A stretch of 64,000 nucleotides of DNA from Microbacterium lushaniae (GTDB lineage Bacteria; Actinomycetota; Actinomycetes; Actinomycetales; Microbacteriaceae). Below the pieces are notes generated by a model. The model saw only the letters and a list, made by a program, of their open reading frames with translations. It was not told the DNA's origin and searched no databases. The translations under genes were made by a program, and so were the position numbers. Of this stretch, positions 18,442-27,627 are shown piece by piece. Location: NCBI RefSeq assembly GCF_008727775.1, contig NZ_CP044232.1, forward strand, positions 2,046,001 to 2,110,000. Direction: 5' to 3'. Position 1 is the first letter of the stretch, and the number at the start of each line of letters is the position of its first letter.

Positions 18442-20529
18442 ATGGCGCGACCCGAAGCTGATCCCGTGCCTCCCGTCCGGGCGGGCCTGCTGGACGCCGT
18501 CTACGACGATCTCGGGGTGCGTCAGGGGCCCGAGGGCGGCACGCTGCGGGTGTGGTCGGGGCATGCCGACACCGTCGAGCTCGTCGTCTTCGACGACGTC
18601 GACCTGGACTGGGCGATCGCGACCCTTCCCCTCGCACCGGTGGGGGGCGGGGTGTGGGCGGTCACCACGGAGCTGCTGCGGCCAGGGGCACGGTACGCCC
18701 TGCGCGCCGACGGTCCCGCTGCGCCCGGCAACACGTTCAACCGCGAGACGCTCCTGCTCGATCCCTATGCGCGCGGGATCGTCACCGGCGGGTTCGGCGA
18801 TCACCGGGCCGTCGTCGTGGACGGCGGGTTCGACTGGGGCGGGGTGCCCAAGCCGGCCGTGCCGCTGGATCGCACCGTCATCTACGAGGCGCACGTGAAG
18901 GGACTCACCAAGCGCCACCCCGGCGTCCCGCCGGCCCTGCACGGCACCTACGCCGGCCTGGCCCACCCCGCGATGATCGAACACCTCGTGGCGCTGGGGG
19001 TCACGAGCGTCGAGCTGCTGCCTGTCCACGCCTCCGCGACCGAGCCGCGCCTGCTCAACCTCGGGCTGACGAACTACTGGGGGTACAACTCCGTCAACTT
19101 CTTCACGCCGCACGCCCGCTACGCGACCGCCGAGAATCGTCGCAGCGGCCCCGAGGCGGTGCTGCGGGAGTTCAAGGGCATGGTCCGGCTGCTGCACGAA
19201 GCAGGGCTCGAGGTCATCCTCGACGTCGTCTACAACCACACCGCCGAAGAGGGGCTGGGCGGCCCGCGGTCGAGTCTGCGCGGACTGGACAACCGCTCGT
19301 ACTACCGGCAGCACGACGACGGGACCTACATCGACGTGACCGGATGCGGCAACTCCGTCGACACCGCCACCGACGCCGCCGCGCGGCTCGTGCTGGATTC
19401 GCTGCGATATTGGGCCGACGACGTGCAGGTGGACGGGTTCCGTCTCGACCTGGCCGTCACGCTCGGTCGCGACGGCGCGCACACGTTCACGCCGGATCAT
19501 CCCCTGCTGCGCGCGATCGTGGACGACCCCGCCCTCGCCGGGGTCAAGACGATCGCCGAACCGTGGGATGTCGGCATGGGCGGCTGGCAGACCGGGAACT
19601 TCGGAACCGGCTGGCACGAGTGGAACGACCGCTATCGCGACCGCGTGCGCAATTTCTGGCTGAGCGACGTGGATTACGCCCGACGCGCCGACACCTCCCC
19701 GACCGGTATCGGCGGGTTCGCCACGCGCCTGGCGGGATCGTCGAACACGTTCAGCGCCGAGCGCGGCCCCCTCGCCAGCGTCAATTTCGTCACCTCCCAT
19801 GACGGGTTCACGCTGCACGACCTGGTCTCCTACGACGTCAAGCACAACCTCGCCAACGGCGAGCACGGCAGGGACGGCGCCGACACGAACCGTTCCTTCA
19901 ATCACGGCATCGAGGGTCCCACCGACGACGAGCGCATCCTCTCCGTGCGGCGCAAGGCGATGCGCAACCTGCTGGGAACGCTGCTGCTGTCCGCCGGTAT
20001 CCCGATGATCGCCGCCGGCGACGAGTTCGGTCGGACGCAGCGCGGCAACAACAACGCGTACTGCCACGATTCCGCGCTGACGTGGCTGTCGTGGGAGCAC
20101 GCGGACTGGCAGGAGGATCTCGCCGCCCACGTGCGGCGGCTCCTGCAGCTCCGGCGGGAGAACCCCGCGCTGCGCCCCAGCCGGTTCGCGCGTCCGGGTG
20201 CCCGCACGCCCTCGGCCTCCGTCATGCAGTGGTACGACGAGCACGGGGAGACGATGTCGATCCAGCGGTGGACCAGCGCCACCCACCGCACGCTGCAGTA
20301 CGTCGCCGCCTCCACTCCGGAGCACGAGGAGCCCAACCGCATCCTGCTCGTCGTCCATGGCAACGAGACGCCCATCGAAGTGACCCTCCCCCCGCTCGAC
20401 GGAGCGGACCGCTTCATCTCGCTGTGGACCAGCATCACCGAGCGCCCCACGGAGGAATCGCGGGAACTGCAGCCCGGCGAAGTGGTCGTCATGCCCGACA
20501 CCTCGATGCATCTGTTCCGGGTGGTCTGA
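18442..20529 (+). CDS. glgX: Glycogen debranching enzyme GlgX
   Basis: A 695-residue GH13 isoamylase-type debranching enzyme. An N-terminal beta-sandwich (CBM48-like, about residues 20-140) precedes the catalytic barrel. The four conserved regions are readable: DVVYNHTAEE, DGFRLDLAVTLGRD (nucleophile Asp), KTIAEPWDVG (acid/base Glu) and VTSHDGFTLHDLV. It hydrolyses alpha-1,6 branches, giving short maltodextrins. It is the first of three glucan genes on this strand. A much longer in-frame upstream reading starting near 17.1 kb was rejected because it crosses the palindrome array and lies antisense to the desulfurase gene. Confidence 0.93.
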   Translation: MARPEADPVPPVRAGLLDAVYDDLGVRQGPEGGTLRVWSGHADTVELVVFDDVDLDWAIATLPLAPVGGGVWAVTTELLRPGARYALRADGPAAPGNTFNRETLLLDPYARGIVTGGFGDHRAVVVDGGFDWGGVPKPAVPLDRTVIYEAHVKGLTKRHPGVPPALHGTYAGLAHPAMIEHLVALGVTSVELLPVHASATEPRLLNLGLTNYWGYNSVNFFTPHARYATAENRRSGPEAVLREFKGMVRLLHEAGLEVILDVVYNHTAEEGLGGPRSSLRGLDNRSYYRQHDDGTYIDVTGCGNSVDTATDAAARLVLDSLRYWADDVQVDGFRLDLAVTLGRDGAHTFTPDHPLLRAIVDDPALAGVKTIAEPWDVGMGGWQTGNFGTGWHEWNDRYRDRVRNFWLSDVDYARRADTSPTGIGGFATRLAGSSNTFSAERGPLASVNFVTSHDGFTLHDLVSYDVKHNLANGEHGRDGADTNRSFNHGIEGPTDDERILSVRRKAMRNLLGTLLLSAGIPMIAAGDEFGRTQRGNNNAYCHDSALTWLSWEHADWQEDLAAHVRRLLQLRRENPALRPSRFARPGARTPSASVMQWYDEHGETMSIQRWTSATHRTLQYVAASTPEHEEPNRILLVVHGNETPIEVTLPPLDGADRFISLWTSITERPTEESRELQPGEVVVMPDTSMHLFRVV

Positions 20530-20599
20530 CCCGAAACCGGCCCCCTTGTCAACCACCGGGTCCCGCCTGTGCCGCTTCCGGCGACCGGGGTAGGTTCGG

Positions 20600-22681
20600 A
20601 TGGTGGCAGCTCCGACACGACCTTCGACCCCCCGTCCGTGGCGCAGCGGCAGCGCGATCCCCGTCCGGCCGGCGATGGATTCCGTCGCCGCGACCGTGAC
20701 TCCGCGCATTCCGATCGCCGCCCCCCGTCCCTCGGTGCCGGGTGATCGCTTCCGCCCGTCGGCGTATGTCGAGGAGGCCGTGCCCTTCACCGTCACCGCC
20801 TTCCGGGAGGGGCACGACCTGATCGGCGTGCACGTGCGGCTCTTCTCCCCCGCCGGGGAGGAATCGCTGCACCGCCTGTCGCCCCTCAACGACGGTCTCG
20901 ACCGATGGTCGACGCTCGTCGCACCGCTGGAACAGGGCGTGTGGCGGTTCCGCTTCGAAGCGTTCGCGGATGACTTCGCCACGTGGCAGCACGCCGCCGA
21001 GGTGAAGATCGCCGCGGGTGTGGACGCCGCGCTGATGCGCACGTCCGGCGCGCTGCTGTTCGATCGGGCGATCGCCGACAAGACTCGCCCCCGCGCCGAG
21101 CGCACCGCGCTGCAGGGCGCCGCGAAGGCGCTGCGGGATGCCACGGTCACCGACGAGGGTGCCCTCGCGATCGTGACCGACCCGGAGCTGGCGGAGTACT
21201 TCGCCGATCGTCCGCTGGCAACGCTCGGTTCCGTCGGCGACGAGCTGGAACTGCTCGTGGAACGGCAGCGGGCCGGCGTCGGCGCCTGGTACGAGTTCTT
21301 CCCGCGCTCCGAGGGCGCCCGGCACCTCAAGGACGGCACCGTCAAGAGCGGCACGTTCCGCACCGCCGCCAAGCGCCTGCCCGCCGTGGCGGCGATGGGC
21401 TTCGACGTGCTCTACCTGCCGCCCATCCATCCCATCGGGCAGACCAACCGCAAGGGACCGAACAACACCCTCGACCCCGCTCCGGGCGACCCCGGATCGC
21501 CGTGGGCCATCGGGTCGTCTGCGGGCGGGCATGACGCCGTCCACCCCGACCTCGGCACCCTCGCCGATTTCCGGGCGTTCGTGCGCGCCGCGCGCGCCGA
21601 GGGCCTCGAGGTCGCGCTCGACCTCGCGCTGCAGGCCTCCCCCGACCACCCGTGGGTGGCGGAGCACCCGGAGTGGTTCACGACGCTCCCCGACGGCTCG
21701 ATCGCCTTCGCCGAGAACCCGCCGAAGAAGTACCAGGACATCTATCCGGTCAACTTCGACAACGATCCGGAGGGCATCCGCGCCGAAGTGCTGCGGATCG
21801 TGCGCCACTGGATCGCGCAGGGCGTGCAGATCTTCCGCGTCGACAACCCCCACACCAAGCCGCTGCAGTTCTGGGAATGGCTCATCGCGACCGTCAACGC
21901 GGAGTCCCCCGACGTCGTCTTCCTCGCCGAGGCGTTCACGCGTCCGGCCCCGATGCAGGGACTGGCGATGGCCGGCTTCCAGCAGAGCTACACGTACTTC
22001 ACGTGGCGCAACACGAAGGACGAGCTCGAGGAGTTCCTCACGGCGCTGGCCACCGAGACCGACGATTTCCTCCGGCCCAACCTGTTCGTCAACACCCCCG
22101 ACATCCTCACCGAGTACCTGCAGTTCGGCGGCCGGGCCGCCTACAAGGTGCGTGCGGCGATCGCGGCCACCGCGGCCCCCAGCTACGGCGTGTACGCCGG
22201 GTACGAGCTGTTCGAGAGTGTGGCCAGGCCCGGATCCGAAGAGAACATCGACAACGAGAAGTACGAGTACAAGTTCCGCGACTGGGAGGGCGCGGAAGAG
22301 CGTGGCGAGTCGCTCGCGCCGTACCTGCGGATGCTGAACGCGGCACGCCGCGCACATCCCGCGCTCGCGCAGCTGCGCAACCTCTCGGTGCATTGGAGCG
22401 ACGACGACTCGATCCTGGTCTACTCCAAGCATCTGGATGCCGCGCTCTCGCCCACCGGCGCCTCCGACACGGTCCTGCTGGTGGCCAACGTCGACCCGCA
22501 CTCGGTGCGCGAGACGATGGTGCACCTCGACACGACGGTGTGGGGCATCCCGCCGGGCCGGCCGTACGAGGTCGAAGACCTCGTCACCGGCGCGACGTGG
22601 ACCTGGACCGACCACAACTTCGTGCGTCTGGATGCGTTCACCGAACCGGTGCACCTCCTGCACGTGAAGGAGTCACGATGA
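20600..22681 (+). CDS. glgE: Alpha-1,4-glucan:maltose-1-phosphate maltosyltransferase GlgE
   Basis: A 693-residue GH13_3 enzyme. Domain N and a helical insertion (residues about 45-220) precede the barrel. GlgE-type landmarks are the WYEFFPRSEGA start of the catalytic domain, LPPIHPIGQTNRKGPNN, the nucleophile Asp in IFRVDNPHTKPLQFWEW, and the acid/base Glu in VVFLAEAFTRP. NIDNEKYEYKFRDW is also family-specific. It extends alpha-1,4-glucan using maltose-1-phosphate. The start is uncertain: ATG at 20600, or a GTG at 20603 that lies 6 nt after TAGGTT, or ATG at 20675. Coupled to glgB by an ATGA overlap. Confidence 0.94.
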   Translation: MVAAPTRPSTPRPWRSGSAIPVRPAMDSVAATVTPRIPIAAPRPSVPGDRFRPSAYVEEAVPFTVTAFREGHDLIGVHVRLFSPAGEESLHRLSPLNDGLDRWSTLVAPLEQGVWRFRFEAFADDFATWQHAAEVKIAAGVDAALMRTSGALLFDRAIADKTRPRAERTALQGAAKALRDATVTDEGALAIVTDPELAEYFADRPLATLGSVGDELELLVERQRAGVGAWYEFFPRSEGARHLKDGTVKSGTFRTAAKRLPAVAAMGFDVLYLPPIHPIGQTNRKGPNNTLDPAPGDPGSPWAIGSSAGGHDAVHPDLGTLADFRAFVRAARAEGLEVALDLALQASPDHPWVAEHPEWFTTLPDGSIAFAENPPKKYQDIYPVNFDNDPEGIRAEVLRIVRHWIAQGVQIFRVDNPHTKPLQFWEWLIATVNAESPDVVFLAEAFTRPAPMQGLAMAGFQQSYTYFTWRNTKDELEEFLTALATETDDFLRPNLFVNTPDILTEYLQFGGRAAYKVRAAIAATAAPSYGVYAGYELFESVARPGSEENIDNEKYEYKFRDWEGAEERGESLAPYLRMLNAARRAHPALAQLRNLSVHWSDDDSILVYSKHLDAALSPTGASDTVLLVANVDPHSVRETMVHLDTTVWGIPPGRPYEVEDLVTGATWTWTDHNFVRLDAFTEPVHLLHVKESR

Positions 22682-24858
22682 CACTGTCCATCACCCCCGA
22701 CGACGCGCTGCTCGACGCCGTCGCCGCCGGCACGCATCACGATCCGCACTCGGTGCTGGGGGTGCACCCCGCCGGCGACGGCGCGTGGATCATTCGCACC
22801 CGGCGACCGCTCGCCGCCACCGTCACAGCCGACCTCGCCGGCGGATCCAGCGCCAGGCTGGAGCATGTGCGTGCGGGCATCTGGGCCGCCCGCGTGCAGA
22901 CCCGCCCCGGCGCCTACACGATCACCGCGACCTATGAAGGCGGCACCGACTACACCGCGGACGATCCGTACCGCCACCTGCCCACTCTCGGCGAGATGGA
23001 TCTGCACCTCATCGGGGAAGGCCGGCACGAAGAGCTGTGGCGGGTCCTCGGCGCACACGTACGGACGCTCGACGGGTCCACCGGCGTCGCGTTCGCGGTG
23101 TGGGCACCCGATGCCCGTGCCGTCCGCGTGGCCGGCGACGTCAACGGGTGGGACGGCACCGCCCACGCGATGCGCTCGATGGGTGGCAGTGGCGTGTGGG
23201 AGCTGTTCGTGCCCGGGATGGCCGCCGGCGACACGTACAAGTTCGAGATCCTGACCCGCCGGGGCGATTGGATCCTCAAGGCCGACCCGATGGCGCGCTT
23301 CGCCGAGATCCCCCCGGCCACCGCATCCGTCGTCACCGACTCCTCGTACACGTGGGGCGATGACGCGTGGATGGCGCGGCGGGGCCGCACCGCGCCGGTG
23401 TCGGCTCCGATGTCGATCTACGAGATCCACCTCGGCTCGTGGCGGCCCGGCCTGTCGTACCGCGACGCGGCCGACCCGCTCATCGACTACGTCACCGCGC
23501 AGGGGTTCACGCACGTGGAGTTCCTTCCCCTGGCCGAGCACCCGTTCGGGGGCTCGTGGGGGTACCAGGTGACGGGGTACTACGCCCCCACCAGCAGGTT
23601 CGGGCAGCCCGACGACCTGCGCTATCTCATCGACCGGCTCCACCAGGCCGGCATCGGCGTGATCATGGACTGGGTCCCCGGTCACTTCCCCAAGGACGCG
23701 TTCGCCCTCGCCCGTTTCGACGGCGAGCCACTGTACGAGCACCCCGACCCCAGGCGCGGTGAGCACAAGGACTGGGGCACGCTGATCTTCGACTACGGGC
23801 GCAACGAGGTCCGCAACTTCCTCGTCGCCAACGCGCTGTACTGGCTGGAAGAGTTCCACGTCGACGGTCTGCGGGTGGATGCCGTGGCCTCCATGCTGTA
23901 CCTGGACTACTCCCGCAACGACGGCGAATGGGTACCCAACCAGTACGGCGGCCGCGAGAACCTGGAGGCGATCCGCTTCCTCAAGGAGGTCAACGGCACC
24001 GCGTACAAGCGCTACCCGGGCATCGCGATCATCGCGGAGGAGTCCACCAGCTTCCCCGGCGTCACCGCCCCCACCGACCACGCCGGACTCGGCTTCGGGT
24101 TCAAGTGGAACATGGGCTGGATGAACGACTCGCTGCAGTACATGGCCCGCGATCCGCTGCACCGCTCGCACCACGAGGGCGAGCTGTCGTTCTCGTTCGT
24201 CTACGCCTTCAGCGAGAACTTCATCCTCCCCGTCAGCCACGACGAGGTCGTGCACGGCAAGGGGAGCCTGTTCGGGCGGATGCCCGGCGACCACTGGCAG
24301 AAGCTCGCCAACATGCGCGCGTTCCTGGCGTACATGTGGGGTCACCCCGGCAAGCAGCTGCTGTTCATGGGGCAGGAGTTCGGGCAGAGGTCCGAATGGG
24401 CCGAGGGCCGGAGCCTGGACTGGTGGATGCTGGAGCAGCCCTCGCACGCGCAGCTGCACGACTTCGTGGCGACGCTGAACCGCACGTACCGCGAGCAGGC
24501 GGCGCTGTGGTCGCGCGACGCCGACGGCGCGGCGTTCACGCGCCTGGGTTCCCCGTCCTGGAACCCCAACGTGCTGGCCTTCGCGCGACGGGACTGGCAC
24601 GGCAACACCGTCGCGGTGGTGTGCAACTTCTCGGGGGCGCCCCTGCACGGCTACGAGCTGACGCTGCCCGAACACGGCGTGTGGGAGGAGATCCTCAACA
24701 CCGATGCCGCCGAGTACGGCGGGTCGGGTGTCGGAAACCTCGGGGTCGTGCACGCCGACGACTCCGGCCGCGCCGTACTCAGCCTGCCGCCGCTGGGGGT
24801 CCTGTGGCTGCACCACCGTCGCGACGGCGTCCGCCTTCCCGCACCCCGCAGGGGCTGA
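22678..24858 (+). CDS. glgB: 1,4-alpha-glucan branching enzyme GlgB
   Basis: A 726-residue GH13_9 branching enzyme with two N-terminal sandwich domains (the second around VAFAVWAPDARAVRVAGDVNGW). Catalytic regions: DWVPGHFPKD, DGLRVDAVASMLYLDYSR (nucleophile Asp), IAIIAEESTSFPG (acid/base Glu) and LPVSHDEVVHGKGSL. It introduces alpha-1,6 branches into the glucan made by GlgE. GAAGGAG lies 6 nt before its ATG inside the glgE end. No treS or maltokinase gene is present in the window, so the supply of maltose-1-phosphate must be encoded elsewhere. Confidence 0.97.
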   Translation: MTLSITPDDALLDAVAAGTHHDPHSVLGVHPAGDGAWIIRTRRPLAATVTADLAGGSSARLEHVRAGIWAARVQTRPGAYTITATYEGGTDYTADDPYRHLPTLGEMDLHLIGEGRHEELWRVLGAHVRTLDGSTGVAFAVWAPDARAVRVAGDVNGWDGTAHAMRSMGGSGVWELFVPGMAAGDTYKFEILTRRGDWILKADPMARFAEIPPATASVVTDSSYTWGDDAWMARRGRTAPVSAPMSIYEIHLGSWRPGLSYRDAADPLIDYVTAQGFTHVEFLPLAEHPFGGSWGYQVTGYYAPTSRFGQPDDLRYLIDRLHQAGIGVIMDWVPGHFPKDAFALARFDGEPLYEHPDPRRGEHKDWGTLIFDYGRNEVRNFLVANALYWLEEFHVDGLRVDAVASMLYLDYSRNDGEWVPNQYGGRENLEAIRFLKEVNGTAYKRYPGIAIIAEESTSFPGVTAPTDHAGLGFGFKWNMGWMNDSLQYMARDPLHRSHHEGELSFSFVYAFSENFILPVSHDEVVHGKGSLFGRMPGDHWQKLANMRAFLAYMWGHPGKQLLFMGQEFGQRSEWAEGRSLDWWMLEQPSHAQLHDFVATLNRTYREQAALWSRDADGAAFTRLGSPSWNPNVLAFARRDWHGNTVAVVCNFSGAPLHGYELTLPEHGVWEEILNTDAAEYGGSGVGNLGVVHADDSGRAVLSLPPLGVLWLHHRRDGVRLPAPRRG

Positions 24859-24894
24859 GGTCGGCGCGGGGCACGCTCTCCACCCCCGCGGTGC

Positions 24895-26295
24895 TCACCC
24901 GGCGAGGCACTCCCCGATGACGCGGACGGCGTCGGGGAAGGCCCCGGGATTGGGCCCGGAGTAGTTCAGGCGCAGGAAGCGCCCGGTCGGCTCGGCGGGG
25001 AACCAGTCGTCACCGCCCGCGATGGCGACCCCGCGGGCCTCGCAGGCGCGGATGAGGCGGGGCAGGTCGGTGTCGTCCGGCAGCTGCACCCACAGGTTCA
25101 GACCGCCGGCCGGGACGGCCTCCACGTGCGCGCTCGGCAGGTGCGTGCTGACCGCCTCGACGAGGAGATCCCGCCGCGCGGCCAGCTGCTGGCGCACGCC
25201 ACGCAGATGCGTGCGCCAGCCCGGCTGGGTGACGACGTCCAGCGCGGCGGCCTGGAGGATGCCGCTGACGTAGAGGACGTGCGCCTGAAGGTCGGCGAGG
25301 ATGCGCTCGAAGGCCGGGCCGCGGGCGATCAGCCCGGCCACCCGGATGGCCGGCGAGACGCTCTTGGTGAGCGACCGCACGTAGACCACGTGCCCGCTGT
25401 CGTCGCGGGCAGCCAGCGGCGAGGGGGTCGAGGAGATGCCGAAGTCATGCGCCCAGTCGTCCTCGATGAGGAACGCGCCGTGCGCACGGATGACGCGGAG
25501 CACCGCGTCGGCCCGGGACGGCGACCATTGCGCGCCGGTCGGATTGGCGTACGTCGGCTGCGCGTAGAAGGCCCGGGCTCCCGTCTCGGTCAGCGCGCGG
25601 TCCAGTTCTCCGGGGTCGGGGCCGTGGGCCCCGGAGGAGACGGGAACGACCTCCACGCCCGCCTGCATCGCCGCTCCGATCGCGCCCCAGTAGGTCGGCG
25701 ACTCCATCAGGAGCGGCATGCGGGCACCCACGAGACTGCGGAACAGCGTGCTGAGACCGCTCTGGCTGCCGGGGAGCACGACGACGTCCTTCGCCGTCGG
25801 GGCCGTCAGGCCTGCCGACGTGACCGCGGCGAGCTCTGTCGCGAACCACGCCCGCAGCTCGGGGACTCCCGATGAGGGGGGACGCGTGACCGCGACGTCG
25901 CCGCGCGCCGCACGGGCCAGGGCGGCCCGCACCATCCGGTGGGGAAGGAGGTCGCGCTCGGGGTAGCCCTCGTGCAGTCCGACGACGTCGGGGGACGCCT
26001 GACGCAGCGAAGTCGACTGCGGCAGACGTGCAGCGGGTGCCCCCAGTGCCGCCGTCTGCCATGAATAGTCGTGCGGCCGGGTCGCGCGCGGCCTGCTCAC
26101 GAACGTGCCGACCCCCGGCCGGGTCTCGATGAGGCCCTGTCTGGTGAGGGTGTGCAGCGCCTTCTGCACGGTCACGGGGCTGGCGCCATGGCTGCGCGTG
26201 AGCGAACGGGTGGAGGGAAGCTGCGCTCCGGGCGGAGCCGCCGCGATCCAGGAGCGCAGCTCCGCCGTGATGCGCTCACTGCTACTGTCACTCAT
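24895..26295 (-). CDS. MocR-type GntR/aminotransferase transcriptional regulator
   Basis: A 466-residue fusion. The N-terminal GntR winged helix (residues about 8-75: QLPSTRSLTRSHGASPVTVQKALHTL...GVGTFVSRP) is joined to a fold-type I aminotransferase domain with the PLP Lys in YVRSLTKSVSPAIR and the Asp/Tyr segment LIEDDWAHDF. MocR proteins use PLP or an aldimine to control transport or metabolism genes, usually a divergent neighbour. Here the neighbour is an EamA-type exporter whose start codon shares the same CATG. A good minus-strand promoter (TGGACG, 17 bp, TACCTT) ends 8 nt before the ATG, so this start looks correct. Confidence 0.9.
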   Translation of the reverse strand: MSDSSSERITAELRSWIAAAPPGAQLPSTRSLTRSHGASPVTVQKALHTLTRQGLIETRPGVGTFVSRPRATRPHDYSWQTAALGAPAARLPQSTSLRQASPDVVGLHEGYPERDLLPHRMVRAALARAARGDVAVTRPPSSGVPELRAWFATELAAVTSAGLTAPTAKDVVVLPGSQSGLSTLFRSLVGARMPLLMESPTYWGAIGAAMQAGVEVVPVSSGAHGPDPGELDRALTETGARAFYAQPTYANPTGAQWSPSRADAVLRVIRAHGAFLIEDDWAHDFGISSTPSPLAARDDSGHVVYVRSLTKSVSPAIRVAGLIARGPAFERILADLQAHVLYVSGILQAAALDVVTQPGWRTHLRGVRQQLAARRDLLVEAVSTHLPSAHVEAVPAGGLNLWVQLPDDTDLPRLIRACEARGVAIAGGDDWFPAEPTGRFLRLNYSGPNPGAFPDAVRVIGECLAG

Positions 26296-26332
26296 GAAGC
26301 CTGAAGGTAGCGCTATCGCGCCGGATCGTCCA
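26283..26332. promoter_or_regulatory. Overlapping divergent promoters of the MocR and EamA genes
   Basis: Minus strand: TGGACG (26327-26332), 17-bp spacer, TACCTT (26304-26309), 8 nt, ATG. Plus strand: TACTGT (26283-26288), 5 nt, ATG at 26294, with no clear -35, consistent with a need for an activator. Each promoter lies inside the 5' coding region of the opposite gene. Confidence 0.5.
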
Positions 26333-27310
26333 CCGCTACGCGGCCGCGGTGCCGGGCTGTGGTGGGGCGCCGTCGGGGTCCTCGCGTTCTCGTTCACGAT
26401 GCCGTTCACGCGCGTCGCCGTCGAAGGACAGGCGATGTCCCCGCTGTTCGTCGGTTCCGCTCGCGCCGTGCTCGCAGCTCTCCTCGCCGGCGCCGCCCTG
26501 GCACTCACTCGCCAGCGCGTGCCGCGCGGTCGGCAGTGGGTGCGGGTGGGGATCGTGGCCGCCGGTGCCGTCGTCGGCTTTCCACTCCTCACCTCCTACG
26601 CGCTGACGGGAGTCCCGGCCAGTCACGGAGCCGTCGTCGTGGCGCTCCTGCCCGCCATGACGGCGGTGATGGCTGTCCTGCGCGGCGGTGAACGTCCGCG
26701 CCCGTGGTTCTGGGGCGCGGCAGGGCTCGGTGCCGTCGCGGCGGTCGTCTTCGCCGCGATCCAGCACGGCGGCCTGGGCAGGGCGGGTGCGGCCGACCTG
26801 CTGCTGTTCGCCGCCGTCGTGGTGTGCGCGATCGCGTACGCCGAAGGCGGGCTGCTCTCACGCGAGCTCGGCTCCTGGCAGACGATCTCGTGGGCCCTCG
26901 TCCTCGCCTCCCCGCTCATGCTCGTCCTCACCGGCGTCGCCGTCGTGGACCGGCCGCCGGATGCGACACCGCTGGAGTGGGCGGCGTTCGCCTACCTCGG
27001 CGTCGTCAGCATGTTCCTGGGCTTCGTCGCCTGGTACCGGGGCCTGGCCATCGGCCCGATCGCGACCGTGGGACAGGTCCAGTTGACGCAGCCGGTCCTG
27101 AGCATCGTGTGGGCCGGCGTGATCCTGCACGAGTCGATCACGTGGACGACGATATCGGGCGGTGTCATCGTGGTCGCGTGCGCGCTGCTGGCAGTGCGCA
27201 CGCGGAGTGCGGCGGCGCGTGCACGCCCTCATACCCGCCGGGGTATCGGTTTCCGTGGGAGAATGGCCGCCTGTGGGCACGCACCGGCGCACACGGAGAG
27301 GCGGAGATGA
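26294..27310 (+). CDS. EamA family (DMT) transporter
   Basis: A 338-residue protein with about ten hydrophobic helices in two EamA repeats (around residues 20-145 and 160-305). Family-like pieces are AFSFTMPFTRVAVEG at the start and YRGLAIGPIATVGQVQLTQPVLSIVWAG in the second repeat. Members export metabolites or amino acids. A divergent MocR regulator fits a role in amino-acid or vitamin-B6-related efflux. The ATG at 26294 is the only reasonable start, because no other start occurs before the first helix. The hydrophilic C-terminal tail (about the last 40 residues) covers the operator of the next gene, and its stop overlaps that gene's start. Confidence 0.88.
   Translation: MKPEGSAIAPDRPPLRGRGAGLWWGAVGVLAFSFTMPFTRVAVEGQAMSPLFVGSARAVLAALLAGAALALTRQRVPRGRQWVRVGIVAAGAVVGFPLLTSYALTGVPASHGAVVVALLPAMTAVMAVLRGGERPRPWFWGAAGLGAVAAVVFAAIQHGGLGRAGAADLLLFAAVVVCAIAYAEGGLLSRELGSWQTISWALVLASPLMLVLTGVAVVDRPPDATPLEWAAFAYLGVVSMFLGFVAWYRGLAIGPIATVGQVQLTQPVLSIVWAGVILHESITWTTISGGVIVVACALLAVRTRSAAARARPHTRRGIGFRGRMAACGHAPAHTERRR
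27231..27246. promoter_or_regulatory. CsoR/CstR-type operator upstream of its own gene
   Basis: ATACCCGCCGGGGTAT: 6-bp perfect arms around GCCG. It lies 13 bp upstream of a GAGAAT hexamer (27259-27264) that could be the -10 of the regulator gene. It matches the operator found at 29554-29569. Confidence 0.7.
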
Positions 27311-27606
27311 GCGCGACGACGGATGAGGATCGACCGGGCGGCGGCGACGCGGAGACGCAGGCACAGCAGCGCAGGATCGTGAACCGGCTCCGCCGCGCTC
27401 AGGGGCAGCTGGCCGCGGTCGTCAACGCCGTGGACTCCGGAGCGGACTGCCGCGACGTCGTCATCCAGCTCTCCGCCGTCTCGAAGGCGCTCGACCGCGC
27501 GGGCTACGCCATCATCGCGTCCGCGATGCGGTCGTGCCTGACCGATCCCACCGATGATTCCGTCACTCCGGAGGAGCTGGAGAAGCTCTTCCTGACGCTC
27601 GCCTGA
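27307..27606 (+). CDS. CsoR-family regulator, CstR-like (persulfide-sensing type likely)
   Basis: A 99-residue DUF156/CsoR-fold protein with the typical RRIVNRLRRAQGQLAAVVNAV first helix. The two conserved Cys are C48 and C77, spaced 29 residues apart exactly as C36 and C65 in M. tuberculosis CsoR. The Cu(I)-ligand His (H61 there) is replaced by Ala (A73). Loss of that His with both Cys kept is the mark of CstR-type sulfane-sulfur sensors. The convergent operon encodes a rhodanese-fused reductase, and both loci have ATACCC...GGGTAT operators. Ribosome binding site GGAGAGGCGGAG; ATGA overlap with the upstream gene. Confidence 0.85.
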   Translation: MSATTDEDRPGGGDAETQAQQRRIVNRLRRAQGQLAAVVNAVDSGADCRDVVIQLSAVSKALDRAGYAIIASAMRSCLTDPTDDSVTPEELEKLFLTLA

Positions 27607-27627
27607 GCCCCGCCGACCCGACGCGAC

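Noticed and set aside
26336..26767. Arg/His-rich open frames opposite the EamA gene
   Set aside because: No motif, no ribosome binding site, and the plus strand encodes a clear membrane transporter here.
27307..27606. Copper-sensing CsoR
   Set aside because: The His of the Cys-His-Cys copper site is Ala, and no copper ATPase or chaperone gene is adjacent. Sulfur genes are.
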